Shown in pieces: positions 44,049-53,361 of a stretch of DNA of 64,000 nt; the first letter of the stretch is position 1, and each line of letters opens with the position of its first letter. A program made the translations under genes and the position numbers. The notes under the pieces were generated by a model, which was given only the letters and a program-made list of their open reading frames with translations, was not told where the DNA came from and searched no databases. Source of the stretch: Enterococcus sp. CSURQ0835 (GTDB taxonomy: Bacteria > Bacillota > Bacilli > Lactobacillales > Enterococcaceae); assembly GCF_902706605.1 (NCBI RefSeq), contig NZ_CACSLH010000002.1, forward strand, positions 1 through 64,000, written 5' to 3'.

Positions 44049-45356
44049 ATGGAACAGAATGTAAAATCAAATAAAAGAACAGGCTGGTTCTGGGAAACTA
44101 AAATCAGCAATATTTCATTACCGCTTTATTTGATCATGGTCGTCGTTTTGATCGTCGTGATGGCGTTAGGAAAATTACCTACTTCAATGATGGGCCCAAT
44201 CGCGGTTTTAGTTATCCTAGGTAATTTATTTCACTTTATCGGCAATCGCCTTCCCATCATCAAAGACTATTTAGGTGGCGGCTCGGTATTTGCGATTTTT
44301 GCTTCAGCCGCACTGGCAACATTTGGTATTTTGCCGCATGAAGTAGTTGAATCAACCAAGAATTTTGTTGGCGGTATGGGTTTTCTTGATTTTTATATCG
44401 CTGCTTTGATCGCCGGTTCTATTTTAGGTATGAATCGAGATCTCTTGATTAAAGCGTCCGTTCGTTTTATTCCAGTTGCGTTGATCTCGATGGTGGCATC
44501 ATTTTTCGCAGTTGGATTAGTTGGCGCTTTAATCGGCAATGGCTTTGGTAATTCGGTTCTATACATTTCGATGCCAGCGATGGCCGGTGGAGTTGGTGCC
44601 GGCGCAGTCCCACTATCTTCGATTTATGCGCATGCCTTACATGGGGATGCCTCTCAAATCATCTCGCGTTTGATCCCAGCTACTGCCATGACCAATGTAT
44701 TAGCAATCATTGGTGCTGCTTTAGTCTCTCGGCTTGGGAAGTCTGTGCCTAAACTTAACGGTGAAGGAAAAATGATGGCGAAAGGTGATCTAGGTGATGT
44801 TGAAACGACCGAGGTCAAACCTGACATTCAACAACTAGGCGTCGGTTTACTCGTTGCGATCACATTTTTCTTATTAGGACAAATCGGAAACTACTTTGTA
44901 CCTAAAGTTCATGCGTATGCGTTCATCATCATTTTCGTTTTCATTTGTAAAGTTGGTAATTTATTACCGAAGTACTATGAAAATGCGGCGACGATGTTTA
45001 ATCAATTGATCGTGAAAAATTTGACGGCGGCAGTCCTTGCCGGTATCGGGATCGCGTTGTTGAACTTGAATGTCTTGGCAAATGCCTTCACTTGGCAATT
45101 CGTTGTCTTATGTTTGACTAGTGTCTTAACGATTTCACTTGTAGCTGGCTTTGTCGGGAAATTATTTGGCCTTTATCCAATCGAAGCGGCGATTGCGGCA
45201 GGATTTTGTAACAACTCAATGGGCGGAACTGGAAATGTTGCAGTTCTGTCAGCTTCAGATCGCATGGGCCTGATTGCTTTTGCGCAGATGGGTAACCGGC
45301 TAGGCGGTGCGTTAGTACTGATCATCTCAGGATTCTTGATACAGTTGTTTTCGTAA
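44049..45356 (+). CDS. mleP: 2-hydroxycarboxylate transporter, malate/lactate antiporter type
   Basis: This 435-aa protein has 11 or so hydrophobic segments. The 2HCT family motifs are 'SMPAMAGGVGAGAVPLSSIYA' and 'AAGFCNNSMGGTGNVAVLSASDRM' (the GGxG re-entrant loops), as in MleP, CitP and CimH. Exchange of malate for lactate with the malolactic enzyme generates a proton motive force. The ATG at 44049 is about 15 nt from AAAGGAAAG; the TTG at 44013 has no ribosome site. It ends at a strong terminator. Confidence 0.92.
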   Translation: MEQNVKSNKRTGWFWETKISNISLPLYLIMVVVLIVVMALGKLPTSMMGPIAVLVILGNLFHFIGNRLPIIKDYLGGGSVFAIFASAALATFGILPHEVVESTKNFVGGMGFLDFYIAALIAGSILGMNRDLLIKASVRFIPVALISMVASFFAVGLVGALIGNGFGNSVLYISMPAMAGGVGAGAVPLSSIYAHALHGDASQIISRLIPATAMTNVLAIIGAALVSRLGKSVPKLNGEGKMMAKGDLGDVETTEVKPDIQQLGVGLLVAITFFLLGQIGNYFVPKVHAYAFIIIFVFICKVGNLLPKYYENAATMFNQLIVKNLTAAVLAGIGIALLNLNVLANAFTWQFVVLCLTSVLTISLVAGFVGKLFGLYPIEAAIAAGFCNNSMGGTGNVAVLSASDRMGLIAFAQMGNRLGGALVLIISGFLIQLFS

Positions 45357-45384
45357 TTAAAAACTTCAGCTAAATAAGTTTATG

Positions 45385-45420
45385 AGCGTTTCACAAGTCA
45401 AATTGTGAGACGCTTTTTTA
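45385..45420 (+). terminator. mle operon terminator
   Basis: AGCGTTTCACAA pairs with TTGTGAGACGCT (one T-G pair), then T6. The AT-rich stretch to 45653 contains a TATAAT but no clear -35. Confidence 0.9.
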
Positions 45421-45653
45421 TTTTCTACTATTTTGATTGATAATATTTGTTTTTTTTAATCCCTATATTTCTATTTAATTATTTTAATTAACTATCAAAA
45501 TCAGTTTTATTACAGTATAATTCTCGAGTTGGAAAAACATATAGTGAGAATGAACTTTTCATATCCGTTATTGATTGCATTTTCAATTTGCAAAAGATAG
45601 CGTTTTCAAAAAGATTAAAACATTCTATGATAAGAACCAAGGAGGAAGACATT

Positions 45654-47573
45654 ATGAGAGAGGAAAAAATTGTTCATTTTTTAAAGAATAATCCGTCTCC
45701 TCAGCCTCTAGCTGAACTAGCGCAGACTTTTGGCGTTTCGAAACGAACGATTGCGAATGATTTAAAAGCAATCAATGCTTTGGGAAAACAAGCTTGTTTT
45801 CAAATAATAAATGTTCGTGGTAAAGGTTATCGGCTAGCTATCAGTAATGAAGTACAGTTTGAGCAGTATTTTAGTCAGGTGGAAAAAAATTTGGCTGAAG
45901 GAATCAGGGATCCGCAAGAGCGCAAGCTGAATATCGAATTATTGTTGTTGTTTGCTAATGAGTACATGACGTTGAATCAAATTGCCGAAACATTAAATGT
46001 TAGTCTTTCAACGGTTAAAAGTGACTTAGTTGAAGTGAAACAGGATTTTATTGGCATGAATTTGAAATTGACGTCAAAAGCGCACTATGGATTCCGAGTC
46101 AGTGGATCAGAAGAAGCAAAGCGGTTGTTCATTATCCAGCTGTTACGAAAAAATTTGGCACGGCCGGTCTTTACACCGGAATATCAAGTTTTTAGTGAAC
46201 GATTTGACACGCAAAAATTGAAAGCGTTTCTAATCAAACGCGTAGCCGACTTACAGATTCGGGTCAATGACTTAGTTTTAGATAATTTAGTCCAGCATAT
46301 TTTTTTATTAGTGTTTCGTATCAAGCAGCATAATTTGCTTAAAGAGCAACTGGATCTACCGACGATCCAAACAGATTACACGCAATTGGCCGCTGATATC
46401 GCAGTTTATATCGCAGAGCATGAACAAGCCCAGTTGACAGAAGATGAGCAGTTGTATCTGAGCCGACAATTATTTGGCAAAATCGTTACCTTGAATGATG
46501 TGCAGCAACATAGAGAGTTGACCAAAGCAGTTGAACAAGCTTTAACGCAGATCGATCACAAATATCAAACTGCTTTTTTAGCGGATCAAGAGTTGATTGA
46601 TGCACTAACGTTGCATGTAGCACCACTTTTACAGCGATTATACGTCGGAAGACAATTGGAAAATCCGATTATTGATGATGTGTATACGCGCTACGCCAAT
46701 GTCTTTAATATTGCTTTTGAATTCATTGAAGCGATTCGCAGTGAAGCTAAATTGACCCTTAGTAAAGATGAAGCTGGCTATTTAGCAATTTACTTTGCAG
46801 CCAGTTTAGAACAACAATTGCAAAAAGCTAAAGATCATTATCAAAAAATCGCAGTGATCTGCGCGACTGGTGGCGGAGCTTCTTACTTTGCAAAGATCAA
46901 GTTGGAACAGATCTTTGCTAATGCTAAAGTGAACACCTTTGCGTTAGCCGAGGTTCAGCAAATCGATGATTCGTATGATTTGGTCATTACGACTGTTCCG
47001 TTGGAGTGGGATTTTGTGGCTATCCCAGTGATCCAGACCCATGCTTTACTGACTGAAAAAGAATTATACCAGATTCAACAAGACCTATTGTTGATTCAAG
47101 ATGATACAAGTCAGGAACAAAAGCTGACGCAACAAATCCTAACGTTGTTTTCAGCAGAGCATTTCCACGTAACGCAGGAGACTGACTACCTTAGCTTGCT
47201 GAAGAAACACGGCGAACAGTTAGAACAAACTGGTTGGGCAGCTCAAGGCTATAGCGAACTAGTACTAGAACGAGAACAACTTGTAGATACGATTTATCAC
47301 AAAGGAGTTGCAGGACCCCATCCAATGGAGTCAAAGGCCAAAAGAGAGTGCATCGATTTGATTTTATGTCATGATGGCTGTCAATTTAATGGGAAACCAG
47401 TCAAATTGATTTTTTTGATTAATATCAGTAACCGCCATCTAGTATTACATAAAGAAATCAGCCGGTTAATGATCCAATTGATGGAAGATCCACAGCTGGC
47501 TGAACAGTTGGCAACGATCAAAGAATTCAATCAATTTTTATATTATATTAAAAAACTTATTGAAAGAGGGTAA
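45654..47573 (+). CDS. PRD-containing activator, LicR-like
   Basis: The protein has 639 aa. It has two N-terminal helix-turn-helix domains ('FGVSKRTIANDLKAIN' and 'LNVSLSTVKSDLVEV'), PRD1 with the His of 'LVQHIFLLVFRIKQH', and PRD2 with the His of 'DALTLHVAPLLQRLY'. An EIIB-like domain ('AVICATGGGASYFAKIKLEQIF') and a C-terminal EIIA-like domain ('HKGVAGPHPMESKAK') follow. The layout equals LicR, which activates a lichenan/cellobiose PTS. The ATG at 45654 follows AAGGAGG. The adjacent Lac-family PTS genes are the expected targets. Confidence 0.9.
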   Translation: MREEKIVHFLKNNPSPQPLAELAQTFGVSKRTIANDLKAINALGKQACFQIINVRGKGYRLAISNEVQFEQYFSQVEKNLAEGIRDPQERKLNIELLLLFANEYMTLNQIAETLNVSLSTVKSDLVEVKQDFIGMNLKLTSKAHYGFRVSGSEEAKRLFIIQLLRKNLARPVFTPEYQVFSERFDTQKLKAFLIKRVADLQIRVNDLVLDNLVQHIFLLVFRIKQHNLLKEQLDLPTIQTDYTQLAADIAVYIAEHEQAQLTEDEQLYLSRQLFGKIVTLNDVQQHRELTKAVEQALTQIDHKYQTAFLADQELIDALTLHVAPLLQRLYVGRQLENPIIDDVYTRYANVFNIAFEFIEAIRSEAKLTLSKDEAGYLAIYFAASLEQQLQKAKDHYQKIAVICATGGGASYFAKIKLEQIFANAKVNTFALAEVQQIDDSYDLVITTVPLEWDFVAIPVIQTHALLTEKELYQIQQDLLLIQDDTSQEQKLTQQILTLFSAEHFHVTQETDYLSLLKKHGEQLEQTGWAAQGYSELVLEREQLVDTIYHKGVAGPHPMESKAKRECIDLILCHDGCQFNGKPVKLIFLINISNRHLVLHKEISRLMIQLMEDPQLAEQLATIKEFNQFLYYIKKLIERG

Positions 47574-47578
47574 CTAAA

Positions 47579-47905
47579 ATGACTGAACAAGAACAAAATA
47601 TTTTCCAAATCATTTCTGCTTCTGGTGACAGCCGGGGCTTAGCTTTTGAAGCGTTGCGATTAGCTAGAGCGGGAAAATTTTCAGCAGCTAAAGAAAAGAT
47701 GGGGGAAGCTAAAGAACGCAGTATCGCCGCTCACGAGATTCAAACATCGTTGATCACAAAAGAAATCAATGGAGAAGGCGTGGAGACTTCATTATTAATG
47801 GTCCATGCTCAAGATCATTTGATGGGTAGTATTTTAGCTCGAGATTTGATCGAAGAGATGATCGAGATGTTACAAGAACAACGCCTTGTTTCAAATGCCA
47901 TCTAA
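47579..47905 (+). CDS. PTS EIIA, lactose/cellobiose family
   Basis: This 108-aa helical, trimer-forming EIIA has the phospho-His region 'LLMVHAQDHLMGSILARDLIEEMI'. The N-terminal 'IFQIISASGDSRGLAFEALRLAR' is typical of CelC/LicA/LacF. The ATG is 5 nt after the regulator stop, with GAAAGAGGG upstream. It accepts phosphate from HPr for the EIIB encoded next. Confidence 0.93.
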   Translation: MTEQEQNIFQIISASGDSRGLAFEALRLARAGKFSAAKEKMGEAKERSIAAHEIQTSLITKEINGEGVETSLLMVHAQDHLMGSILARDLIEEMIEMLQEQRLVSNAI

Positions 47906-47933
47906 TTAATCATGTACATTAAAAAAATAAACA

Positions 47934-47954
47934 GAGGGCCGAATAAAGGTCCTC
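47934..47954 (+). other. Short hairpin before the EIIB gene
   Basis: GAGGGCC and GGTCCTC form a 7-bp stem (one G-T pair) around GAATAAA. It would hide the AAAGG before the ATG at 47958, which favours the start at 47973. Confidence 0.5.
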
Positions 47955-47972
47955 GGAATGGAGCGTAACAAA

Positions 47973-48305
47973 ATGAAAACGTTATTAGTATGTGCCGGAG
48001 GATTTTCGACGACGATGATGATGGAAGCAATGAAAAAAGTAGTCAAGCAATCGGAAAAGTTAGCCGAACAAGATTACCCAATGGAAGCCATTGGTGTAGA
48101 TAAATTGGATCGTTATGTCAGTGATTATGATGTGATCTTAGTCGGTCCGCAATTGAGTCATAAATATGACTTTATCAAAGAAACTGCTGATCGTTTGCAT
48201 AAACCCACCGTTTTATTGACCTCTGATATCTATGGTTCGATGGATGGTGCAACCGTAATGAAACAAGCTATCTTAGCTTATCGTAAAAGTTTACAAACGG
48301 TCTAA
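47973..48305 (+). CDS. PTS EIIB, lactose/cellobiose family
   Basis: This 110-aa EIIB has the phosphocysteine P-loop 'LLVCAGGFSTTMMMEAM' at the N-terminus and 'YDVILVGPQLSHKYDFIKE' later, as in CelA/LicB. I chose the ATG at 47973, giving MKTLLVCAG, because TGGAG lies 9 nt upstream; an in-frame ATG at 47958 adds five residues. Confidence 0.9.
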   Translation: MKTLLVCAGGFSTTMMMEAMKKVVKQSEKLAEQDYPMEAIGVDKLDRYVSDYDVILVGPQLSHKYDFIKETADRLHKPTVLLTSDIYGSMDGATVMKQAILAYRKSLQTV

Positions 48306-48347
48306 AAGTTCTGCACACCACTACTGTGAAATAGGAGGAGCAATGAA

Positions 48348-49703
48348 ATGGAAAGTAAGAAAGAGTCTACTTTTGATAAAGTAGAAGGATTTATTCGAAA
48401 AACATTGGTGCCGATTGCCAATAAAGTGGACAACAATCCCTATTTAACGGCAATCAAAAAAGGAATGGTCGTTTTAACACCGGCTTTGTTATTAGGATCA
48501 ATTGCAGCGATTTTTCCATCGATTCCAGAGTTCATCAAAGCTGCTAGCGTTCAAAATTGGTTTGAGCAGTACGGCTATATTTTCAGCTTGCTATCAAAAG
48601 TCTCACTAGGGTTAGTCGGCTTGTATGCAGTTTTAGCGATCGCGTATTTTTTAAGTGAAGAATGGAAACTCTATACGATTGGGTCTATGATCTTATCAGC
48701 GATCGGCTTTTTACTAGTTTCAATGGATTTGGATAAAGATGGCAATATCATAGCTAGTTATTTAGATTCAAAAGGCTTGTTTGCGGGGATTTTTATTTCA
48801 ATCATTTGTGTGAGTATTTATCGTTTCTTTACCAAACACAAACTGGTCATTAAGATGCCAGAAGGAGTCCCTGACTTTGTTTCCAGTTCTTTTGAGCTGA
48901 TTACACCAACTGCTGCAATTGGAGCTTTATTTATTATGGTGCGTGCAATTACTGATGCATTATCTGGAGGAGTCTTATTACCGCAAGTCATCATGAATAT
49001 CTTAGCGCCAGCTATTGGATCGTTGGATTCTTTGTGGGTCATTTATTTTGTCCTTGTATTACGATTAGTTTTTTGGTTCTTTGGCATTCATTCGGCAGTC
49101 TTATCACCGATCTTATCACCTATTATGGTGCAATACTTATCTGAAAATTTGGCTAATCATGAAGCCGGTCAGCCGTTAACTCACGTAGTAACTGGAGGAA
49201 CGTTGTCTGCTTTTGCGAACTTTACTGGTTCTGGTGTAACAATGGGATTAGTGATTGCGATGTTAGTGAGTCGCTCTCAACGGTATAAAAAAGTTGGAGC
49301 GGTGGGATTACTACCTTCTTTATTTGGAATCAATGAACCGATTCTCTTCGGTGTGCCCATTATTTTGAATCCTGTTTTGATGATTCCGTTCATTTTTGGA
49401 GGAGCATTTGTGGGAATGATTCCAATGATCTTTATGAAATTAGGACTATTGAACTACCCTATTTTTGATCCCCCTTATGTACCCGTGTTCATGGAAGGCT
49501 TTTTGACAGGGTTTGACTGGCGCTCGATTCCGATCCAATTGTTGCAGATCGCACTTTCGTTTGGCTTATATTTACCATTTTTCAAAGTGTTAGAAAGACA
49601 AGAATTAGAACAAGAAAAAGTAGTCTCAGCTAATAAAGATCAATCGATCACTCAAGTTATCAGTGATGAAGATGAAGCATTATTGGCAGACTTAGATTTT
49701 TAG
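48348..49703 (+). CDS. PTS EIIC, lactose/cellobiose family
   Basis: This 451-aa membrane protein fits LicC/CelB/ChbC: 'AIKKGMVVLTPALLLGSIAAIFPSIP', 'RLVFWFFGIHSAVLSPILSPIM', 'TGGTLSAFANFTGSGVTMGL' and 'LPSLFGINEPILFGVPIILNP'. The family mostly imports beta-disaccharides and aromatic glucosides. No phospho-beta-glycosidase follows, so the substrate is open (see findings). AGGAGG precedes the ATG. Confidence 0.92.
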   Translation: MESKKESTFDKVEGFIRKTLVPIANKVDNNPYLTAIKKGMVVLTPALLLGSIAAIFPSIPEFIKAASVQNWFEQYGYIFSLLSKVSLGLVGLYAVLAIAYFLSEEWKLYTIGSMILSAIGFLLVSMDLDKDGNIIASYLDSKGLFAGIFISIICVSIYRFFTKHKLVIKMPEGVPDFVSSSFELITPTAAIGALFIMVRAITDALSGGVLLPQVIMNILAPAIGSLDSLWVIYFVLVLRLVFWFFGIHSAVLSPILSPIMVQYLSENLANHEAGQPLTHVVTGGTLSAFANFTGSGVTMGLVIAMLVSRSQRYKKVGAVGLLPSLFGINEPILFGVPIILNPVLMIPFIFGGAFVGMIPMIFMKLGLLNYPIFDPPYVPVFMEGFLTGFDWRSIPIQLLQIALSFGLYLPFFKVLERQELEQEKVVSANKDQSITQVISDEDEALLADLDF

Positions 49704-49709
49704 AAATAG

Positions 49710-49745
49710 TTTAGCGCAGATGTTCAGCATTTGCGCTAAATTTTT
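49710..49745 (+). terminator. Terminator between the PTS and peptidase genes
   Basis: TTTAGCGCA (49710-49718) pairs with TGCGCTAAA (49732-49740), then T5. The next ATG is only 33 nt further on and no full promoter fits between, so read-through is likely. Confidence 0.78.
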
Positions 49746-49777
49746 AGTTTATTCTTAAAGTAAAGTAGGAATGATAA

Positions 49778-50851
49778 ATGGAAATTCGATTTGAAAAATT
49801 CTATCATACAATGGCAACTGCGGAACTTGAAGCTTTTGTGGTAACAGATAAGATTAATCGGCGCTATCTTTGCGGCTTTACGGGCTCTAATGGTCTATTA
49901 GTGGTCACTCCAGGAAAAAATACACTGATTATTGACGGGCGATATACTGAGCAAGCTAGCAAGCAGACTCAAAATGTAGCAATCTATACATTAAAATTTG
50001 GAGAATCTTATTGGGGTGTTGCTGCGCACTTGCTAGAAAAATTCAAAAAAATCGGCTTTGAAGAAGACTCTCTCTGCTTTAGGGACTATCAAGCGTTAAA
50101 GCAAAAGCTCGCGATTTCAGTGGAATTGATTCCAACTAGCCATCTCATTGAGCAACTCCGGATGATTAAAACTTCTGCTGAACTTACAAAAATTAGACAA
50201 GCTGCAATGTTAGCCGATCAAACATTCTCGCGCGTTTTGACTCTTATCAAACCCGGGATGACAGAACTAGCATTAGCTAATGAGATCGATTATTTGAGTA
50301 AAAAGTATGGAAGTGATAGTCCAGCGTTTGAAACGATCGTAGCTTCTGGGACTCGAACTGCGCTGCCTCATGCCCATGCTACGCATAAAAAAATTGAACA
50401 AGATGAATTAATCATGCTTGATTTCGGTTGTACAGTAGGAGGGTATTATTCTGATTTGACGCGAACATTTGCTTTGGGAGAAGTTTCCGAAACGATCAAA
50501 AATAGTTATCAATTACTTTTAGAAACGCAACGCCACGCACTTGCTCTGGTTGAAGTCGGCCGTTCCGTCTCTGAGCTTGATCTTGCTGCTCGAAACTATT
50601 TAGCTAAAAGTGATCAAGCAAAATATTTTACCCATGGGCTAGGTCATGGAATCGGGTTAGCTTGTCATGAATATCCTAGTATAAATCAAATTGATGATAC
50701 GCGCTTACAACCGCAAATGGTTTTTACAGTTGAACCAGGTATCTACTACCCCGGTCAATATGGTATCCGGATTGAAGATGATGTTTACCTTGATGAGCAA
50801 GGTAAGGTCGAAATTTTAACAAAGTCAAAGAAAGAGTGGATGAATATCTGA
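49778..50851 (+). CDS. M24-family Xaa-Pro peptidase
   Basis: This 357-aa cytoplasmic dinuclear metallopeptidase of the pita-bread fold resembles PepQ/PepP. The N-terminal creatinase-like domain contains 'YLCGFTGSNGLLVV'. All five metal ligands are recognisable: the Asp residues in 'MLDFGCTVGGYYSDLTRTF', the His in 'THGLGHGIGL', and the Glu residues in 'TVEPGIYY' and 'RIEDDVYL'. It should release residues before proline. Its stop overlaps the next start (TGATG), so it is coupled to the M42 peptidase gene. Confidence 0.88.
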   Translation: MEIRFEKFYHTMATAELEAFVVTDKINRRYLCGFTGSNGLLVVTPGKNTLIIDGRYTEQASKQTQNVAIYTLKFGESYWGVAAHLLEKFKKIGFEEDSLCFRDYQALKQKLAISVELIPTSHLIEQLRMIKTSAELTKIRQAAMLADQTFSRVLTLIKPGMTELALANEIDYLSKKYGSDSPAFETIVASGTRTALPHAHATHKKIEQDELIMLDFGCTVGGYYSDLTRTFALGEVSETIKNSYQLLLETQRHALALVEVGRSVSELDLAARNYLAKSDQAKYFTHGLGHGIGLACHEYPSINQIDDTRLQPQMVFTVEPGIYYPGQYGIRIEDDVYLDEQGKVEILTKSKKEWMNI

Positions 50852-51894
50852 TGGAATTAACAAGCGATCTTTTGAAGTTGTCTAACCTTGCTGGAATTGC
50901 TGGTCAAGAACAACAAATTGCCGCTTTTTTAGACCAAATCATTCCGCAAAAAGTAACCATTGATGATTTTGGCAATCATTATTATGGGAATTTACAAACT
51001 AAAAAGAAAAAAATTGCACTCTATGCGCATACAGATGAAGTCGGCTTTTTTATTCGGGAGATTGATGCTCAAGGATTTGTTTATTTTCAAGCAATTGGTG
51101 GCTGGTGGGGACATGTGATGTTGGGGCAAGAAGTGATAGTCACTTGTCGAAAAAATGGCAAAACGATTCCCGGAATTATTGGTACGCTACCAGAAGGCTC
51201 AATCAAAGGTGAGCACATTGTTCCAATTGATAAGATGTACCTTGATTTAGCCTGTGAGAGTCGTGATGAAGTTTTAGCACTTGGGATTCAGATTGGGGAT
51301 ATGATTACTCCGGCGTCTCAAGCACGACTCAGCTTTAATCAAAAATATTTGATCGGTAAAGCACTAGATGATCGTGTGGGCTGTGTCATCATGGCAGGGG
51401 TACTAAACAATTTAGCGCAACGAAAATTAACATCAGTCGAAGTGATCGGGATTGGAACAGCTCAAGAAGAAGCCGGAACACGCGGTTCAAAAATTGCCGC
51501 AACTCAAGTGGAGGGTGATCTCAACTTTATTTTAGACGTTGCAGATGGGAAAGATACCCCTAAAGCAGCAACCCGCAAAACACGTATTTTAGGGGCAGGT
51601 CCAGGAATTTGTTTATATGATAAAACTGCGTTAGCACATTTACCGTTAGCTGATTTTGTACGGGACATAGCAGAAAAAAATGGGATCACTTATCAATATG
51701 ATCAATTAACTGGTGGTGGGACTGATGCGGGCTCTGTCCAATTGACAAATGGGAAACCCACTTTGGTCATCAGCTTACCAGTTCGTTATTGTCATTCTTG
51801 GTATTCACAAGTCAAGCTTAAGGATTGTCAAAGCGCGATTGATTTGTTAACTGAAACGATTTTACAATTGGATCAACAAGGGGGGAAGCTGTAA
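50851..51894 (+). CDS. M42-family aminopeptidase (glutamyl/deblocking type)
   Basis: This 347-aa zinc/cobalt aminopeptidase has metal ligands in 'YAHTDEVGFF', 'KALDDRVGC', 'TAQEEAGTRGS' (catalytic Glu pair), 'LDVADGKD' and the C-terminal 'RYCHSW'. The family includes PepA glutamyl aminopeptidase and TET peptidases, often misnamed endoglucanase. The ATG at 50851 overlaps the upstream stop; the GTG at 50836 is an alternative. The stop shares a base with the following ATG. Confidence 0.88.
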   Translation: MELTSDLLKLSNLAGIAGQEQQIAAFLDQIIPQKVTIDDFGNHYYGNLQTKKKKIALYAHTDEVGFFIREIDAQGFVYFQAIGGWWGHVMLGQEVIVTCRKNGKTIPGIIGTLPEGSIKGEHIVPIDKMYLDLACESRDEVLALGIQIGDMITPASQARLSFNQKYLIGKALDDRVGCVIMAGVLNNLAQRKLTSVEVIGIGTAQEEAGTRGSKIAATQVEGDLNFILDVADGKDTPKAATRKTRILGAGPGICLYDKTALAHLPLADFVRDIAEKNGITYQYDQLTGGGTDAGSVQLTNGKPTLVISLPVRYCHSWYSQVKLKDCQSAIDLLTETILQLDQQGGKL

Positions 51895-53099
51895 TGACTG
51901 ATTTTGACCAAGTCGTAAATCGTTATGGTACGTATTCAACACAATGGGATTACGTTCAAGATCGTTTTGGAGAAGAAGCGTTATTGCCCTTTTCAATCTC
52001 AGATATGGATTTTGCAATTCCAGCAGGGACAAAAGATGTTTTAGCAAGTGCAGTTGCTCGCGGTGTTTTTGGCTATACTCGTTGGAATCATCCTGATTTT
52101 AAAGGTGCAATTAGTCGTTGGTTCGACCATGAGTTTAATTGTGAAGTAGATGAGGATTGGATCGTTTTTAGTCCCAGTGTAATTTACAGTTTATCGATTC
52201 TGATCCAATTGTTAGGCAAAGGTCGTAACAAAGTTGTGACGTTTACGCCGTGCTATGATGCGTTTTTTAGTACTGTTCGAGAAAACGCAGGAGAATTGTT
52301 TTCAGCTAGTCTCAAAAAGAATGACGGACATTTTGAAATTGATTTTGCTGATCTAGAAAATTTGTTTAAAACTGAAAAACCAGAAATATTTTTACTGTGT
52401 AATCCTCATAATCCGACAGGCCGGGCTTTTATGCTAGCGGAATTGACGAGATTGATTGAACTTTGTAATCAGTATCAAGTTGCAATTATCAGTGATGAGA
52501 TTCATATGGATATTCGGCGACCGGGGATTTTTCATCACCCGATTTTGGCTTTGTATCATGAGATTGAAGTCCCCGTCGTATTATTATCGTCGGCGTCAAA
52601 AACATTTAATACTCCAGGCTTAGGCTGCTCTTACGGACTGATTCCAGCTGAGGCATTACGTGAGGAATTTCTGACTATTTTAAAAGCACGGGATGGTTTA
52701 TCGTCAGCTCCCTATTTAGGGATGATAGCTTTGCAAGATTGTTATAACAATGAAAAATCTTGGTTGGCTGAATTGAATCGATATGTTGATCAGAACTTTC
52801 AATATGTGCTAGCTGCTTTAGAAAATCACCCCCATATTGATTGTTATTTGCCTGAAGCAACGTATTTAGCTTGGCTTGAAGTAAAAGATTTGCCAGTTGA
52901 AATGGACCAACTCCAAGATATTCTCGTTCACGAAGAAAAAGTCGCCATCATGCGTGGTGATACGTATGGGATCGAGGGGAGAAATTATTTGCGTTTGAAC
53001 TTAGGTGCACCCCAATCAAAAATCCGCACCGGAGTAGCAGCGTTATTACGCGCGCTTGAAAAGTCAAGTGTGCGAAGTAGTCAATCTATCGAAACATAA
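51894..53099 (+). CDS. MalY/PatB-family PLP-dependent C-S lyase (aminotransferase fold I)
   Basis: The protein has 401 aa. The PLP lysine is in 'SSASKTFNTPGLGCSYG'. The family signature 'FSISDMDFAIPAGTKDVL' and 'GVFGYTRW' are near the N-terminus, 'CNPHNPTGRAF' and 'IISDEIHMDI' in the middle, and the carboxylate Arg in 'NYLRLNLGAP'. PatB/MalY enzymes cleave cystathionine and S-substituted cysteines to pyruvate, ammonia and a thiol. It is last in the peptidase operon and shares one base with the M42 stop. The substrate is inferred to be a cysteine conjugate freed by the peptidases. Confidence 0.88.
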   Translation: MTDFDQVVNRYGTYSTQWDYVQDRFGEEALLPFSISDMDFAIPAGTKDVLASAVARGVFGYTRWNHPDFKGAISRWFDHEFNCEVDEDWIVFSPSVIYSLSILIQLLGKGRNKVVTFTPCYDAFFSTVRENAGELFSASLKKNDGHFEIDFADLENLFKTEKPEIFLLCNPHNPTGRAFMLAELTRLIELCNQYQVAIISDEIHMDIRRPGIFHHPILALYHEIEVPVVLLSSASKTFNTPGLGCSYGLIPAEALREEFLTILKARDGLSSAPYLGMIALQDCYNNEKSWLAELNRYVDQNFQYVLAALENHPHIDCYLPEATYLAWLEVKDLPVEMDQLQDILVHEEKVAIMRGDTYGIEGRNYLRLNLGAPQSKIRTGVAALLRALEKSSVRSSQSIET

Positions 53100-53162
53100 A
53101 AAATGATTGCTATTCTTCTACCAGAGTGCTAAACTTACAGCGAAAATTAAATAGTAGATTAT

Positions 53163-53244
53163 CCACTAGGGGCGCTGATGCTGAGATAGACGAAAGTCTG
53201 GTCCCTTTGAACCTGATTTAGTTAGTACTAACGTAGGAAAGTGG
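53163..53244 (+). ncRNA. TPP riboswitch aptamer (THI element)
   Basis: The conserved core is visible: GGGGCGCTGATGCTGAGA, then CCCTTTGAACCTGA and TAGTTAGTACTAACGTAGG, ending AAAGTGG, which pairs with CCACT at 53163. This is the standard thiamine pyrophosphate aptamer. It precedes ykoFEDC and should shut off the transporter genes when TPP is abundant. Confidence 0.96.
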
Positions 53245-53280
53245 TGACGTTTGTTGAATGATAGCGTCTCACCTTTTTTC
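53243..53280 (+). terminator. Riboswitch expression-platform terminator
   Basis: GGTGACG pairs imperfectly with CGTCTCACC, followed by T6. The left arm overlaps the 3' strand of aptamer helix P1, as expected for transcriptional control. Confidence 0.75.
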
Positions 53281-53295
53281 TGTCTGCATGTGGAT

Positions 53296-53352
53296 ATGGA
53301 AAAAGGAGGGGCGCTTTTTTTAGTGGACAGAAAAGAAAAATTGAGAGGATGA
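53296..53352 (+). CDS. Possible 18-codon leader ORF
   Basis: ATG at 53296 to TGA at 53350-53352 encodes MEKGGALFLVDRKEKLRG. It ends 9 nt before the ykoF ATG. It has no good ribosome site of its own, so it may be fortuitous. Confidence 0.2.
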   Translation: MEKGGALFLVDRKEKLRG

Positions 53353-53361
53353 CAATTAAAT

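Noticed and set aside
50851-51894. Endoglucanase for cellobiose use next to the cellobiose-type PTS
   Set aside because: M42 proteins are often labelled endoglucanase, but the complete metal-peptidase ligand set identifies an aminopeptidase.
53296-53352. A regulatory leader peptide between the TPP riboswitch and ykoF
   Set aside because: The 18-codon frame lacks a ribosome site and regulatory codons. The riboswitch terminator already explains control, so it is kept only as a low-confidence feature.
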